The notes under the pieces were generated by a model. The model saw nothing but the letters and a program-made list of their open reading frames with translations. It was not told the DNA's origin and made no database searches. The position numbers and the translations under genes are program-made. A DNA stretch of 52,226 bases from Candidatus Marinimicrobia bacterium CG08_land_8_20_14_0_20_45_22 (GTDB taxonomy: Bacteria > Fidelibacterota > UBA2242). Positions 38,182-45,688 of this stretch are shown here, piece after piece (positions within the stretch are counted from its first letter, which is position 1; every line of letters begins with the position of its first letter). The DNA lies in the NCBI GenBank assembly GCA_002774355.1, contig PEYN01000025.1, positions 1-52,226 of the forward strand, read 5' to 3'.

Positions 38182-38784
38182 TCATTTCTGTTTATAGTTT
38201 GTTGGAAATTTTTCTTTTCCATAAATCCATAAAAACTTGTCAATTTGTTTCAAATCGTGGTCTGTCAGTTTGTAAAACTGTTTAAAATCCAGAACAATTT
38301 CCTTGAATTTTATAAAGTCCTTGAGATCCTTCTCCATAAAAGTAGAGAAATTGTCTTGACGCTTATAAGCAATCAAGACCTTATTTACAAAACTGTCATA
38401 AATGGCGTAATTATCTCGATTGTGCCAATTACAATACTTTGTCGCAAAAGAGTAAAAGTTTATTTCTTTGTTGTTCTTTTTTGAAATAATTCCGTGTCCT
38501 GATGAAATTTCATTTACTAAAAGTGGGGCACCTTGCTTTAGTCTGCCGTCGATGTCAAGCTGTTGAATATGTTTGGCCATTTTGAAAGTCCCAAGAATGT
38601 TTGTGCTATACAAATCATTTATAACACTAATTTTCAAAATAATATGTTCTAAACATTTGTTTTCCGGGAAAGCCTCAAATAGACTTATAATAGCTTTGTC
38701 CGCAAGATAATATCGTTCGTCATTGTTAAATTTGTCAATGTACTCGTCAAGTAACTTGTTTGTCGGAGTCTGAAGGTCAGTCAT
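38182..38784 (-). CDS. Integron cassette 2 protein, unknown function
   Basis: A 200-residue soluble, mainly helical protein. I do not recognise its family. A compact conserved-looking motif FYSFATKYCNWHNRDNYAIYDS (about 112-133) with Cys, Trp, His and paired Tyr-Asp residues is the most likely functional core. No signal peptide or membrane segment. It is strongly AT-rich, like the other two cassette genes. Its stop lies 8 bases before the attC of the same cassette. Confidence 0.7.
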   Translation of the reverse strand: MTDLQTPTNKLLDEYIDKFNNDERYYLADKAIISLFEAFPENKCLEHIILKISVINDLYSTNILGTFKMAKHIQQLDIDGRLKQGAPLLVNEISSGHGIISKKNNKEINFYSFATKYCNWHNRDNYAIYDSFVNKVLIAYKRQDNFSTFMEKDLKDFIKFKEIVLDFKQFYKLTDHDLKQIDKFLWIYGKEKFPTNYKQK

Positions 38785-38828
38785 GTAAATGTATTTTAGT
38801 AGTCATTGTTGAGTACCGTTTAAATGGT

Positions 38829-38958
38829 GCCTAACGTTTGAGGCTATATGCAGTAAGGGATTGCGGGCTATTTTCATGTCCGCCTACACCGAAGTTTGAG
38901 CGAGGCAGAATGTTTGAATTACCATTGAAACCCTTATTGCATATACACTTTGTTAGCG
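38829..38958 (-). repeat. attC-like site of cassette 3
   Basis: On the minus strand it runs from CGCTAAC to GTTAGGC (perfect GTTRRRY), 130 bases. GTGTATATGCAATAAGGG near one end pairs with the mirror of CCCTTACTGCATATAGCC near the other, giving an 18-position stem with only 3-4 mismatches. This is the clearest attC-like palindrome of the three. Confidence 0.78.
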
Positions 38959-39001
38959 TTTCGGGCTTTTTATCTTCGTTACGAATTAAATCAGTTGTCA
39001 T

Positions 39002-39841
39002 TTAGTTTTTGTTGTATCCAAATTGTCCACGTGTTAATAATACTTCTTTCCAATAAGATTCACGGTTTCTTATCTCATTGTCGTCAATTCTCATTGAACG
39101 GTATTCTAATAAACTGAATCTAAAATTACGTCTTGCATAGTCAATTCCATTCTCTGATATCAATTTAGTCAGTTCGTCATTAAACCCATGTCCAGTCCCA
39201 ACGTAAACAGCCCACCTTGACCAAATACCAAAATCTCCGTATGCAGAACCAACATATTTCTTTCCGTTTGATTTGTCAGCAATAACATAAACACCTTTTA
39301 CATTTTCCAATGCACCTTTCCAGTCGTTCTTTTGATATTTAAAAACTGTCTCCAATTCAGGGAAGTCAACGTTTATGTTTTCGTAACCTGGAAAATTAAT
39401 TCCGTCAAATGACTTTTTTAATATTTCTGAAACAACAAAGTCCTTATAGTAACCTTCAAGCAAAAATGATCGTCCTCGCATACCTTGATAGCGGGGAAAA
39501 TCAATTACCAAACGCCCGATTAACTCTTTATGCAAGTCAACCAATTCAAGTTCATATCCGATTTCGGTGTCTGCCCAGTCATCAAGTCTTTTTACTACTC
39601 GGAAAATGCCTCCGAATAGCCATTTGTTGGATTCGTGGTAAAATTGAATTAAACAGAAAATGTATCCTCTATTAAAGTCATTTTTATTACCACGCCATTC
39701 ATTCCAACCTACCCAATTGTCCCACCCTTGCAAATAAACATTCAATGGTTGTTCGTGTCCGTTCCAGCAAGCGAGATGCAACTTGTAATGTTCCAAGTCG
39801 TTCGCTGAAAGTTTTAATATGTTCTCTACTTTTATTGTCAT
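39002..39841 (-). CDS. Integron cassette 3 protein: GIY-YIG nuclease-like
   Basis: A 279-residue protein. The first 170 residues are an unrecognised domain rich in Trp (ACWNGHEQPLNVYLQGWDNWVGWNEW). The rest is a GIY-YIG-type domain: GVYVIADKSNGKKYVGSA near 183-200 gives the GVY and YVG pair, followed by W..Y, a Glu-containing helix (RNRESYWKEVLLTR) and GYNKN at the end. GIY-YIG proteins cut nucleic acids, and this two-part type is often found in environmental integron cassettes (from memory). It is the integrase-proximal cassette and AT-rich. Confidence 0.8.
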   Translation of the reverse strand: MTIKVENILKLSANDLEHYKLHLACWNGHEQPLNVYLQGWDNWVGWNEWRGNKNDFNRGYIFCLIQFYHESNKWLFGGIFRVVKRLDDWADTEIGYELELVDLHKELIGRLVIDFPRYQGMRGRSFLLEGYYKDFVVSEILKKSFDGINFPGYENINVDFPELETVFKYQKNDWKGALENVKGVYVIADKSNGKKYVGSAYGDFGIWSRWAVYVGTGHGFNDELTKLISENGIDYARRNFRFSLLEYRSMRIDDNEIRNRESYWKEVLLTRGQFGYNKN

Positions 39842-39874
39842 TCTTTATTTATTGTCGGTAGTCTTGTCTTTTAG

Positions 39875-39955
39875 CCTGAACGCTAACTACTGTAATTGCG
39901 CCATTATGGCGGTTATCAACCCGATTTAGTATGGATATACGCCATGTCATGTCGT
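39875..39955 (-). other. attI-like region next to the integrase gene
   Basis: Between the integrase stop and cassette 3 there is a GTTAGCG core (39887-39881 on the minus strand), where cassette 3 begins. Beside it lies the palindrome CGCCAT-T-ATGGCG (39899-39911). The position between intI and the first cassette is that of attI. No proof of recombination activity can be read from sequence. Confidence 0.6.
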
Positions 39956-40330
39956 TTATTTCGTTCCTGTCTGAAGCGCTCCTTGCGGAGTCAAATGTTT
40001 GATCTGATCCAGTGGACTGCGAATCCTACCAAGTGATTTTTGACTGACATGGGTGTAGATTTCAGTCGTCTTTGAACTGGCATGCCCCAGTAACTCCTGT
40101 ATAAAACGATGACCTGTTAATTCCCGCGGATGACGGGGCGCAAAGTACCAGACAAACGACCGCAGAAAACTAAGGTAGGCTTTTACGGTCTTCTGACTAT
40201 AATTCCTCAGCCGCATTTCCCGGCGAATGGTCTCAAAAAATCCTGCCCGTCTATGTGAAATAGTCGGGTAGGCGGATAAAACTCTTCCCTCTGAACTCTG
40301 GCTTTTCACTTTAGGAGTAATCTGATTCAT
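39956..40330 (-). pseudogene. intI: Integron integrase with large in-frame internal deletion
   Basis: A 124-codon frame. Residues 31-72 match the N-terminal DNA-binding part of integron integrases (FFETIRREMRLRNYSQKTV, then SFLRSFVWYFAPRHPREL). At about residue 73 it jumps directly to the extreme C-terminus, HRFIQELLGHASSKTTEIYTHVS followed by RSPLD, which is diagnostic for IntI. Normal IntI is about 320-340 residues, so some 200 residues are missing, including the catalytic Arg, Lys, the HxxR pair and the IntI-specific insert; only His83 and nucleophile Tyr92 remain. The frame is kept, so a short protein may still be made, but recombination should be lost. It points the same way as the cassettes. 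Confidence 0.85.
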
Positions 40331-40802
40331 CTGGGTGAATTGTAAGCAGTTTTACGAGTAATATCAAGAAGAAATTTACGGCATTCTCTCTGATATGGAG
40401 ACATGGGTTCCACCTCACCGGTTTATTTAATCCTGATATTTGGACTTGTCCGCCAGAGGCGGACTTATTCGCGTTAATTCGCGGTTCCTTCCTCTGTGTC
40501 CATTCACACGTTCCGTCAGATTCTTAGACCTGACGGCTGTATCTTCCGTGTCAGGTGTAATCAGATGAAGCAACGGGAAACAGTCTTGAACTATGATTGG
40601 AATGCTGTCTCGAACTATGATTGAAATGATTGAATGAAAACTATGATTAAGATGGAATCATAGTCCATCAGTGAATCAGTAAAATCATAGTGCAGACAAC
40701 TGGTTTTGGTTACCCCGTTAATTTTCTTGCTGAAATTCTCTATAACCAATAGATTTTCACGTTATTGCTCGTGTTATATGACATTAAACAAACAGGTGAA
40801 TT
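40331..40802. other. Intergenic region with repeat remnants
   Basis: 472 bases without a gene between the integrase remnant and the flavodoxin gene. It holds the compact hairpin GTCCGCC-AGA-GGCGGAC (40448-40464), a further inverted repeat around 40531-40556 (ACCTGACGG and CCGTGTCAGGT), and the repeat cluster listed separately. It may be worn mobile-element DNA. Confidence 0.5.
40588..40691. repeat. Cluster of direct and inverted AACTATGATT repeats
   Basis: AACTATGATT occurs in direct orientation at 40589, 40613 and 40639 and in inverted form (AATCATAGT) at 40656-40664 and 40683-40691, so three copies face two. The cluster can fold into alternative hairpins. It sits upstream of the flavodoxin gene. 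I do not know its function. Confidence 0.75.
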
Positions 40803-41279
40803 ATGAAAACATTGATCGTTTTTGCCACAGGCAAGGGCACAACGGAAAAGTGCGCGAATTTATTAGCGGAAAAACTGACCGCCACGAAAGAAATCGTCAA
40901 TCTGAAAAAGGGCTTTCCGGCGGATTATGATACGATCGTCATCGGCGGATCGATTCACGCGGGGAAAATTCAAGGCATCGTTCACAAATTTATCGATAGT
41001 AACCGCGAGACATTGATGAAAAAACGCGTCGGGCTGTTTCTATGCTGTCTGGAAGAAGTCGAAGCCGAACTTGATAAATATTTCACTACTTCTTTCCCGC
41101 AGGATTTGCGCGATCACGCTTTTACCAAAGGTTTCTTCGGTGGCGAACTCGTTTTTTCAAGCCTGAATCCGCTGATACGATTCATGATGAAAAAAATTGC
41201 CAAAACCGATCAAGATATTCACAGAATCCACGAAGACGCCATTGACCGATTTGCGGAAATAATCAATCAGCCTCTCTGA
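40803..41279 (+). CDS. Flavodoxin-domain protein (HemG-like)
   Basis: A 158-residue flavodoxin-like protein. The FMN phosphate loop is FATGKGTTEKCA (about 7-18). GGSIHAGKI near 48-56 and LCCLEE near 78-83 are typical of the protoporphyrinogen-oxidase HemG/flavodoxin_5 branch. The usual short HemG tail is present, but a heme role is not supported by neighbours. The next gene, 16 bases downstream, is an FMN-binding lipoprotein, so both may serve one electron-transfer pathway. Confidence 0.82.
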   Translation: MKTLIVFATGKGTTEKCANLLAEKLTATKEIVNLKKGFPADYDTIVIGGSIHAGKIQGIVHKFIDSNRETLMKKRVGLFLCCLEEVEAELDKYFTTSFPQDLRDHAFTKGFFGGELVFSSLNPLIRFMMKKIAKTDQDIHRIHEDAIDRFAEIINQPL

Positions 41280-41295
41280 TTTTGAAAGGAAAACC

Positions 41296-41688
41296 ATGAA
41301 GAAATTTCATTTAACTCGACAGACGGTTGTTATTCTGGCGATTTTGACGCTCAGCCTGACCGGTTGTAAAAAACTGGATAATTTTCGCAAACAGATCGCC
41401 TTAATTGAAATCGAAAACATCGACCTTTCTCAAGTTAAAGATGGCGAATATGCCGGCGATTACAATACGACCTTCCTCAAAGTAAGCGTACTGGTGAAAG
41501 TGAAAGATCATCGCATCGAAAGCATTGATCTGGTTAAACACGAGAATGGACGCGGAAAAAAGGCGGAGGTGATTCCGTCTCTCGTCGTCGAAAAACAATC
41601 GCTGAAAGTCGATACAATTTCCGGAGCGACTTACAGCAGTTTGGTCATTCTTGAAGCCATTGAACTGGCGCTGAAAAAAGGAATGTAA
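41296..41688 (+). CDS. FMN-binding lipoprotein
   Basis: A 130-residue protein with a lipoprotein signal (lipobox LTGC, Cys24) and one FMN-binding domain (Pfam FMN_bind type). SGATYSS at 109-115 is the flavinylation motif in which the Thr carries covalent FMN, added by ApbE in related proteins. It is probably exposed at the periplasmic face. AAGGAAAA precedes the ATG. Pairing with the flavodoxin suggests electron transfer across the envelope, e.g. in an Rnf/NqrC-like or flavin-based reductase role; this is inference. Confidence 0.85.
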   Translation: MKKFHLTRQTVVILAILTLSLTGCKKLDNFRKQIALIEIENIDLSQVKDGEYAGDYNTTFLKVSVLVKVKDHRIESIDLVKHENGRGKKAEVIPSLVVEKQSLKVDTISGATYSSLVILEAIELALKKGM

Positions 41689-41843
41689 AGACAGGAGACC
41701 TCTTCAAGCGATGAGAACGGAAAACTTTCGGATAACCTCGTTATAACATCCCGTTGATACGGAGCAAATCCATCGAGCATTCCGGCTTTTCCAGTCCAGA
41801 CTTTTCATCTGATCGGTCGAAAAAGGCAACTTGAAATAATTCC

Positions 41844-41886
41844 TTGTCCAATGTTTATCTAAGTTATAAATTAACCGGTTGGTTAA
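41844..41886 (+). promoter_or_regulatory. Promoter and TetR operator of the efflux operon
   Basis: TTAACC-GGTT-GGTTAA (41871-41886) is a perfect 6-bp inverted repeat, as bound by TetR dimers. It directly follows a -10-like TATAAA (41865-41870), with a weak -35-like TTGTCC (41844-41849) 15 bases upstream. The TetR ATG follows 44 bases later, so autorepression of the whole operon is likely. Confidence 0.55.
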
Positions 41887-41929
41887 ACCGAAAGGATAAA
41901 CCGAGGAGTTAAGTCAAAAGGAGCAAATC

Positions 41930-42541
41930 ATGAGCGGAAATGAAAAAAATACCGAACAACTCATTCTCGACGCCGCCCGAAACGTGTTCATCGAAAAGGG
42001 CTTCGACGGCGCTCGGATGCAGGAAATCGCTGACACCGCGGGAATCAACAAAGCGCTTCTTCACTACTACTACCGAAGTAAAGACCAACTTTTCGAATCG
42101 GTTTTCCGTGAATCGCTCAGCACCTTTTTCCCCCGCATCTTTGAAGTCATGAGTTTCCCGATCGAACTTTCCGAAAAAATTAAACTTTTCATCGATAGTT
42201 ACATCGACATCATTCTGCAAAATCCGCACATTCCGGCTTTCATCTTGCATGAACTGAACCGAAATCCGGCACGCATTACGGATATTTTACCGTTTACCGA
42301 AAAAACCATGAGCGGATTGCTCTCATCTCTATCTCAAGAAATCAAAACTGCCGGCTTTATCGAAATCTCACCCGAACAGTTGGTAACCAATATGATCAGC
42401 CTTTGTATTTTTCCCTTCATTGCCAGACCGATCATTCAGCCTATCTTTTTGGGCAACGACGCCGACCGCTTTGACGAATTTATCCAAAACCGCAAAACAG
42501 AAGTAACTCAATTCATCCTTAATGCACTGACGAAAAAATGA
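41930..42541 (+). CDS. TetR family transcriptional repressor
   Basis: A 203-residue regulator. The N-terminal helix-turn-helix (residues about 8-55: ILDAARNVFIEKGFDGARMQEIADTAGINKALLHYYYRSKDQLF) is classical TetR; the rest is a helical ligand-binding domain. AAAGGAG lies 8 bases before the ATG. Its last four bases overlap the TolC-like gene, making it the first gene of the efflux operon it presumably controls through the palindrome just upstream. Confidence 0.93.
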   Translation: MSGNEKNTEQLILDAARNVFIEKGFDGARMQEIADTAGINKALLHYYYRSKDQLFESVFRESLSTFFPRIFEVMSFPIELSEKIKLFIDSYIDIILQNPHIPAFILHELNRNPARITDILPFTEKTMSGLLSSLSQEIKTAGFIEISPEQLVTNMISLCIFPFIARPIIQPIFLGNDADRFDEFIQNRKTEVTQFILNALTKK

Positions 42542-43809
42542 AGAAACAAGCATTTCTCTGCACGATCATTTTAACCGGCATTTTGTTAGCGCAAACGCCG
42601 GATACACTGACGCTGGATATTTGCCAAAGAAAGGCGCGTGAAAATTATCCGCTTTCCCGCCAGTCGGAACTTTTGGAGTCGGCTTCCAACCTTAAAATGC
42701 ACAATTTGACTTCCAACTGGTTTCCGCAATTATCCTTCGCCGGTCAAACTTCTTATCAATCAGACGTGACATCAATCGATATTCCGATTCCAGGCGTCAC
42801 GATTCCCGAAATTGAAAAAGACACTTACAAGTTGACGATGGACATCTCGAACACGCTTTACGACGGCGGCGCGACGCGCAAGCAAAAACGGATGGAACAA
42901 GCGGCTCTCAACGTCGATCGCCAAAACGTCGAAATTAGTCTTTATCAGTTAAAAGAGCGCGTGAATCAGATTTACATGTCCGCTCTTCTTTTGCAGGAGA
43001 ACGAAAAAATCCTGCGGCTTGTATACAACGAAGTAAAATCCCGACTGGCAAGCGTCGAATCCGGCGTCCGAAACGGCGTTTTATTGCCGATGAATGCCGA
43101 CGCTTTGCGCGCCGAAATCGCCAAGCTCGAACAACAGGTTCTCGAATTATCGCTTGGCAGAGAATCGGCGTTCGCCGTTCTTTCCGAATATCTCAATCTT
43201 CCTTTGTCACCATTAACTCCGCTCGCGATTCCGGAAATCGAAGTTAGCCAAGCAATTTCACTGGAGAACAGACCGGAAATCCGGCTCTTCGATTTTCAGA
43301 AGGAAAAACTCGACATCGGGAAGTCACTGCTGACCGTCCGCCAGATGCCGAAACTTTCCGCATTCGCGCAAATCGGTTACGGTCGCCCCGGATTGAACAT
43401 GCTGTTGAATGAGTTCGACAACTTTTGGATGATTGGAATGAGATTGAGCTGGTCGCCATGGAACTGGAATCAGATGAAAAACGACAGCCGTTGGTTCGAC
43501 ATACAAAAAAACATCGTGCTCTCGCAGAAAGAAACACTGGAAAAAAACCTGCGTATCCTACTTCAAAATAACCGCATGGAAATTCAAAAATATGAAGCGC
43601 TGATCGCCAAAGATGACGAGATCATCGCCCTTCGAACTAACGTTAAACGATCCGCCGCATCTCAATTAGAAAACGGCGTTATCACGGCGACCGATTATCT
43701 CGCCGAACTCAACGCCGAAACGCAGGCAAAATTGAATCAACAACTGCACCGAATCCGGTTGGCTGGCGCAAAAATTAGTTATCAATACGACTCTGGAAAA
43801 ATGGAATGA
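42538..43809 (+). CDS. TolC-like outer-membrane efflux protein
   Basis: A 423-residue OEP family protein with a signal peptide (residues 1-19, cleaved near LLAQT). It contains the two long helical repeats of TolC-type channels (e.g. LKERVNQIYMSALLLQENEK and the mirrored LEKNLRILLQNNRMEIQKYEAL). It forms the trimeric outer-membrane exit duct for the inner-membrane pump encoded downstream. It overlaps the TetR gene by four bases and is followed after 3 bases by the adaptor gene. Confidence 0.9.
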   Translation: MKKQAFLCTIILTGILLAQTPDTLTLDICQRKARENYPLSRQSELLESASNLKMHNLTSNWFPQLSFAGQTSYQSDVTSIDIPIPGVTIPEIEKDTYKLTMDISNTLYDGGATRKQKRMEQAALNVDRQNVEISLYQLKERVNQIYMSALLLQENEKILRLVYNEVKSRLASVESGVRNGVLLPMNADALRAEIAKLEQQVLELSLGRESAFAVLSEYLNLPLSPLTPLAIPEIEVSQAISLENRPEIRLFDFQKEKLDIGKSLLTVRQMPKLSAFAQIGYGRPGLNMLLNEFDNFWMIGMRLSWSPWNWNQMKNDSRWFDIQKNIVLSQKETLEKNLRILLQNNRMEIQKYEALIAKDDEIIALRTNVKRSAASQLENGVITATDYLAELNAETQAKLNQQLHRIRLAGAKISYQYDSGKME

Positions 43810-43812
43810 TCT

Positions 43813-44736
43813 ATGAAAACAATTCACAATCAACCTAAACAAATCACACTGGCAATTCTTGCAGGATTTTTCTTACTGACGATCGCCGGTTGTTCGAAGA
43901 ATGGCCGCATTTCAGATGCTTATGGCAATTTTGAAGCAGTGGAAATCACCATTTCCACCGAAGCTAATGGTAAGATTCTGTAATTTGACGCAGAAGAAGG
44001 TCAAACACTGGAGGCGGGCGCAGTCGTTGGAATGATCGACCCAAGCGATCTGAATATCCGCAAGGCGCAATTTCTTGCCCAGCGCGACGCGGTCGAAAGT
44101 AAAATAGCGACAATTCAGTCGCAGATCGACGTTCAATTGCAACAGCAGGAAAATCTGTCAATAGAGAAAACGCGCGTCGAAAAACTCCTGAAAGATAACG
44201 CCGCCACACCGAAGCAAATGGACGACATCGTCGCAAATCTGCGTCTAATCGCCAAACAAATCAAATCCACAAAAACACAGGTCAATTCCGCCAAAAAAGA
44301 GATTGCCGTTATCGATAGACAGATCGATCAGGTCGATGAAAATATCCAGAATTGCCGAATCATGAATCCGATTTGTGGAACCGTTCTGAATCGATTTGCC
44401 GAAGCCGGTGAAATCACGGCTTATGGAAAACCGCTGTACAATATAGCCGATTTATCGACAATGGATTTGCGTGTTTATGTCAGCGGCGCTCAACTCTCTC
44501 AAATAACCGTCGGTCAGGAAGTCGAAGTTCTGATCGATGAGGATAAAAAGACCGATCAAAATCTGACGGGGACGATTGGCTGGATTTCATCGACCGCCGA
44601 GTTCACGCCGAAAACGATTCAGACAAAGGAAGAGCGCGTTAATCTCGTTTACGCCGTCAAGGCGAAAGTGAAAAACGACGGCTCGCTGAAAATCGGCATG
44701 CCGGGCGAAATAAACTTTTCACCAATCGACAAATAA
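43813..44736 (+). pseudogene. HlyD-like membrane fusion protein interrupted by an in-frame stop
   Basis: Reading from ATG 43813 gives a lipoprotein-like signal (LLTIAGC) and the start of an adaptor protein (GNFEAVEITISTEANGKIL). Codon 57, TAA at 43981-43983, then interrupts; the same frame goes on at once with FDAEEGQTLEAGAVVGMID, the second part of the lipoyl-type domain, followed by a coiled-coil hairpin and a beta-barrel (to 44736). A single C-to-T change (CAA to TAA) explains it: GKILQFDAEEGQ would be normal. An internal ATG at 44032 could give a 234-residue product without signal and with a half lipoyl domain. Either a true pseudogene, a strain variant or a sequencing error. Everything else in the operon is intact. 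Confidence 0.85.
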
Positions 44737-44749
44737 GCGAAAAGCCGTC

Positions 44750-45688
44750 GTGATTTCCATTTCAGCTGAACATCTTGACAAATCCTACAAGCGTACTCGC
44801 GCGCTGGAAGATGTTTCATTTCACATCGACAAAGGCGAACTGTTTGGATTTATCGGCCCGGACGGTTCCGGCAAGACGACGCTTATTCGAATTCTCACGA
44901 CGCTTATTGTTCCCAACGCTGGATACGCTACAGTAGAAAGTCTTGACGTCGTGAAAGATTACAAGAAATTGCGGACGATTCTTGGTTACATGCCGGGCAG
45001 ATTCTCGCTATATCCTGATTTGACAGTTGAGGAAAACCTAGAATTTTACGCCTCGATATTTGACACGACGATCCATGAAAATTATCATCTGATTCGTGAC
45101 ATATACTTACAAATCGAACCGTTTAAAAACCGGTTAGCGGGAAAACTTTCCGGCGGAATGAAACAGAAACTCGCTCTTTCTTGTGCGATGATCCACAAAC
45201 CGACCGTTTTAGTGCTGGACGAGCCAACGACCGGTGTCGATGCGGTTTCTCGCGTCGAGTTTTGGGAAATGCTGAAAAAATTGAAATCCGAAGGCGTGAC
45301 AATCGTCGTCTCGACCCCCTACATGGAAGAAGCGGGATTGTGCGACCGAGTTGCTTTGATGCAGTTTGGAAAAATCATGAAAATCGCTCCGCCCCGGCAA
45401 ATCATCGACGAATACCGCAGAAATCTCTTTTCTGTTAAAGCGGAAAATACTTATAAACTGATCGAAGACCTGCAACGTTTTCCGGAAACAGGAAGCGCGT
45501 TTCCCTTCGGTCAAAGTGTTCATTTCACGCCGAATTCGTCGGCGTTCCTCCCGAAAAGTTTGATTGATTTTCTCATTCTAAACGGTCACCAAAATCCGGA
45601 TGTTCACCCGATCGAACCCAGCATCGAAGATTGTTTTATGGAACTGATGAGCGACTCGACTAACACCGGAGACATTTCAAAACCATGA
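44750..45688 (+). CDS. ABC-2 exporter ATPase, first subunit
   Basis: A 312-residue ABC ATPase with Walker A GPDGSGKTT (about 36-44), signature LSGGMKQKLA near 134-143, and Walker B VLVLDEPTTGVD near 154-165, so catalytically complete. The last 80 residues are an extra domain of the YbhF/DrrA type. GTG start. It overlaps the second ATPase gene by four bases. Together the two correspond to the two fused halves of YbhF. Confidence 0.9.
   Translation: MISISAEHLDKSYKRTRALEDVSFHIDKGELFGFIGPDGSGKTTLIRILTTLIVPNAGYATVESLDVVKDYKKLRTILGYMPGRFSLYPDLTVEENLEFYASIFDTTIHENYHLIRDIYLQIEPFKNRLAGKLSGGMKQKLALSCAMIHKPTVLVLDEPTTGVDAVSRVEFWEMLKKLKSEGVTIVVSTPYMEEAGLCDRVALMQFGKIMKIAPPRQIIDEYRRNLFSVKAENTYKLIEDLQRFPETGSAFPFGQSVHFTPNSSAFLPKSLIDFLILNGHQNPDVHPIEPSIEDCFMELMSDSTNTGDISKP

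Noticed and set aside
40588-40691. CRISPR array
   Set aside because: The repeat unit is only about 10 bases, copies face both ways and spacing is irregular; no cas genes are present.
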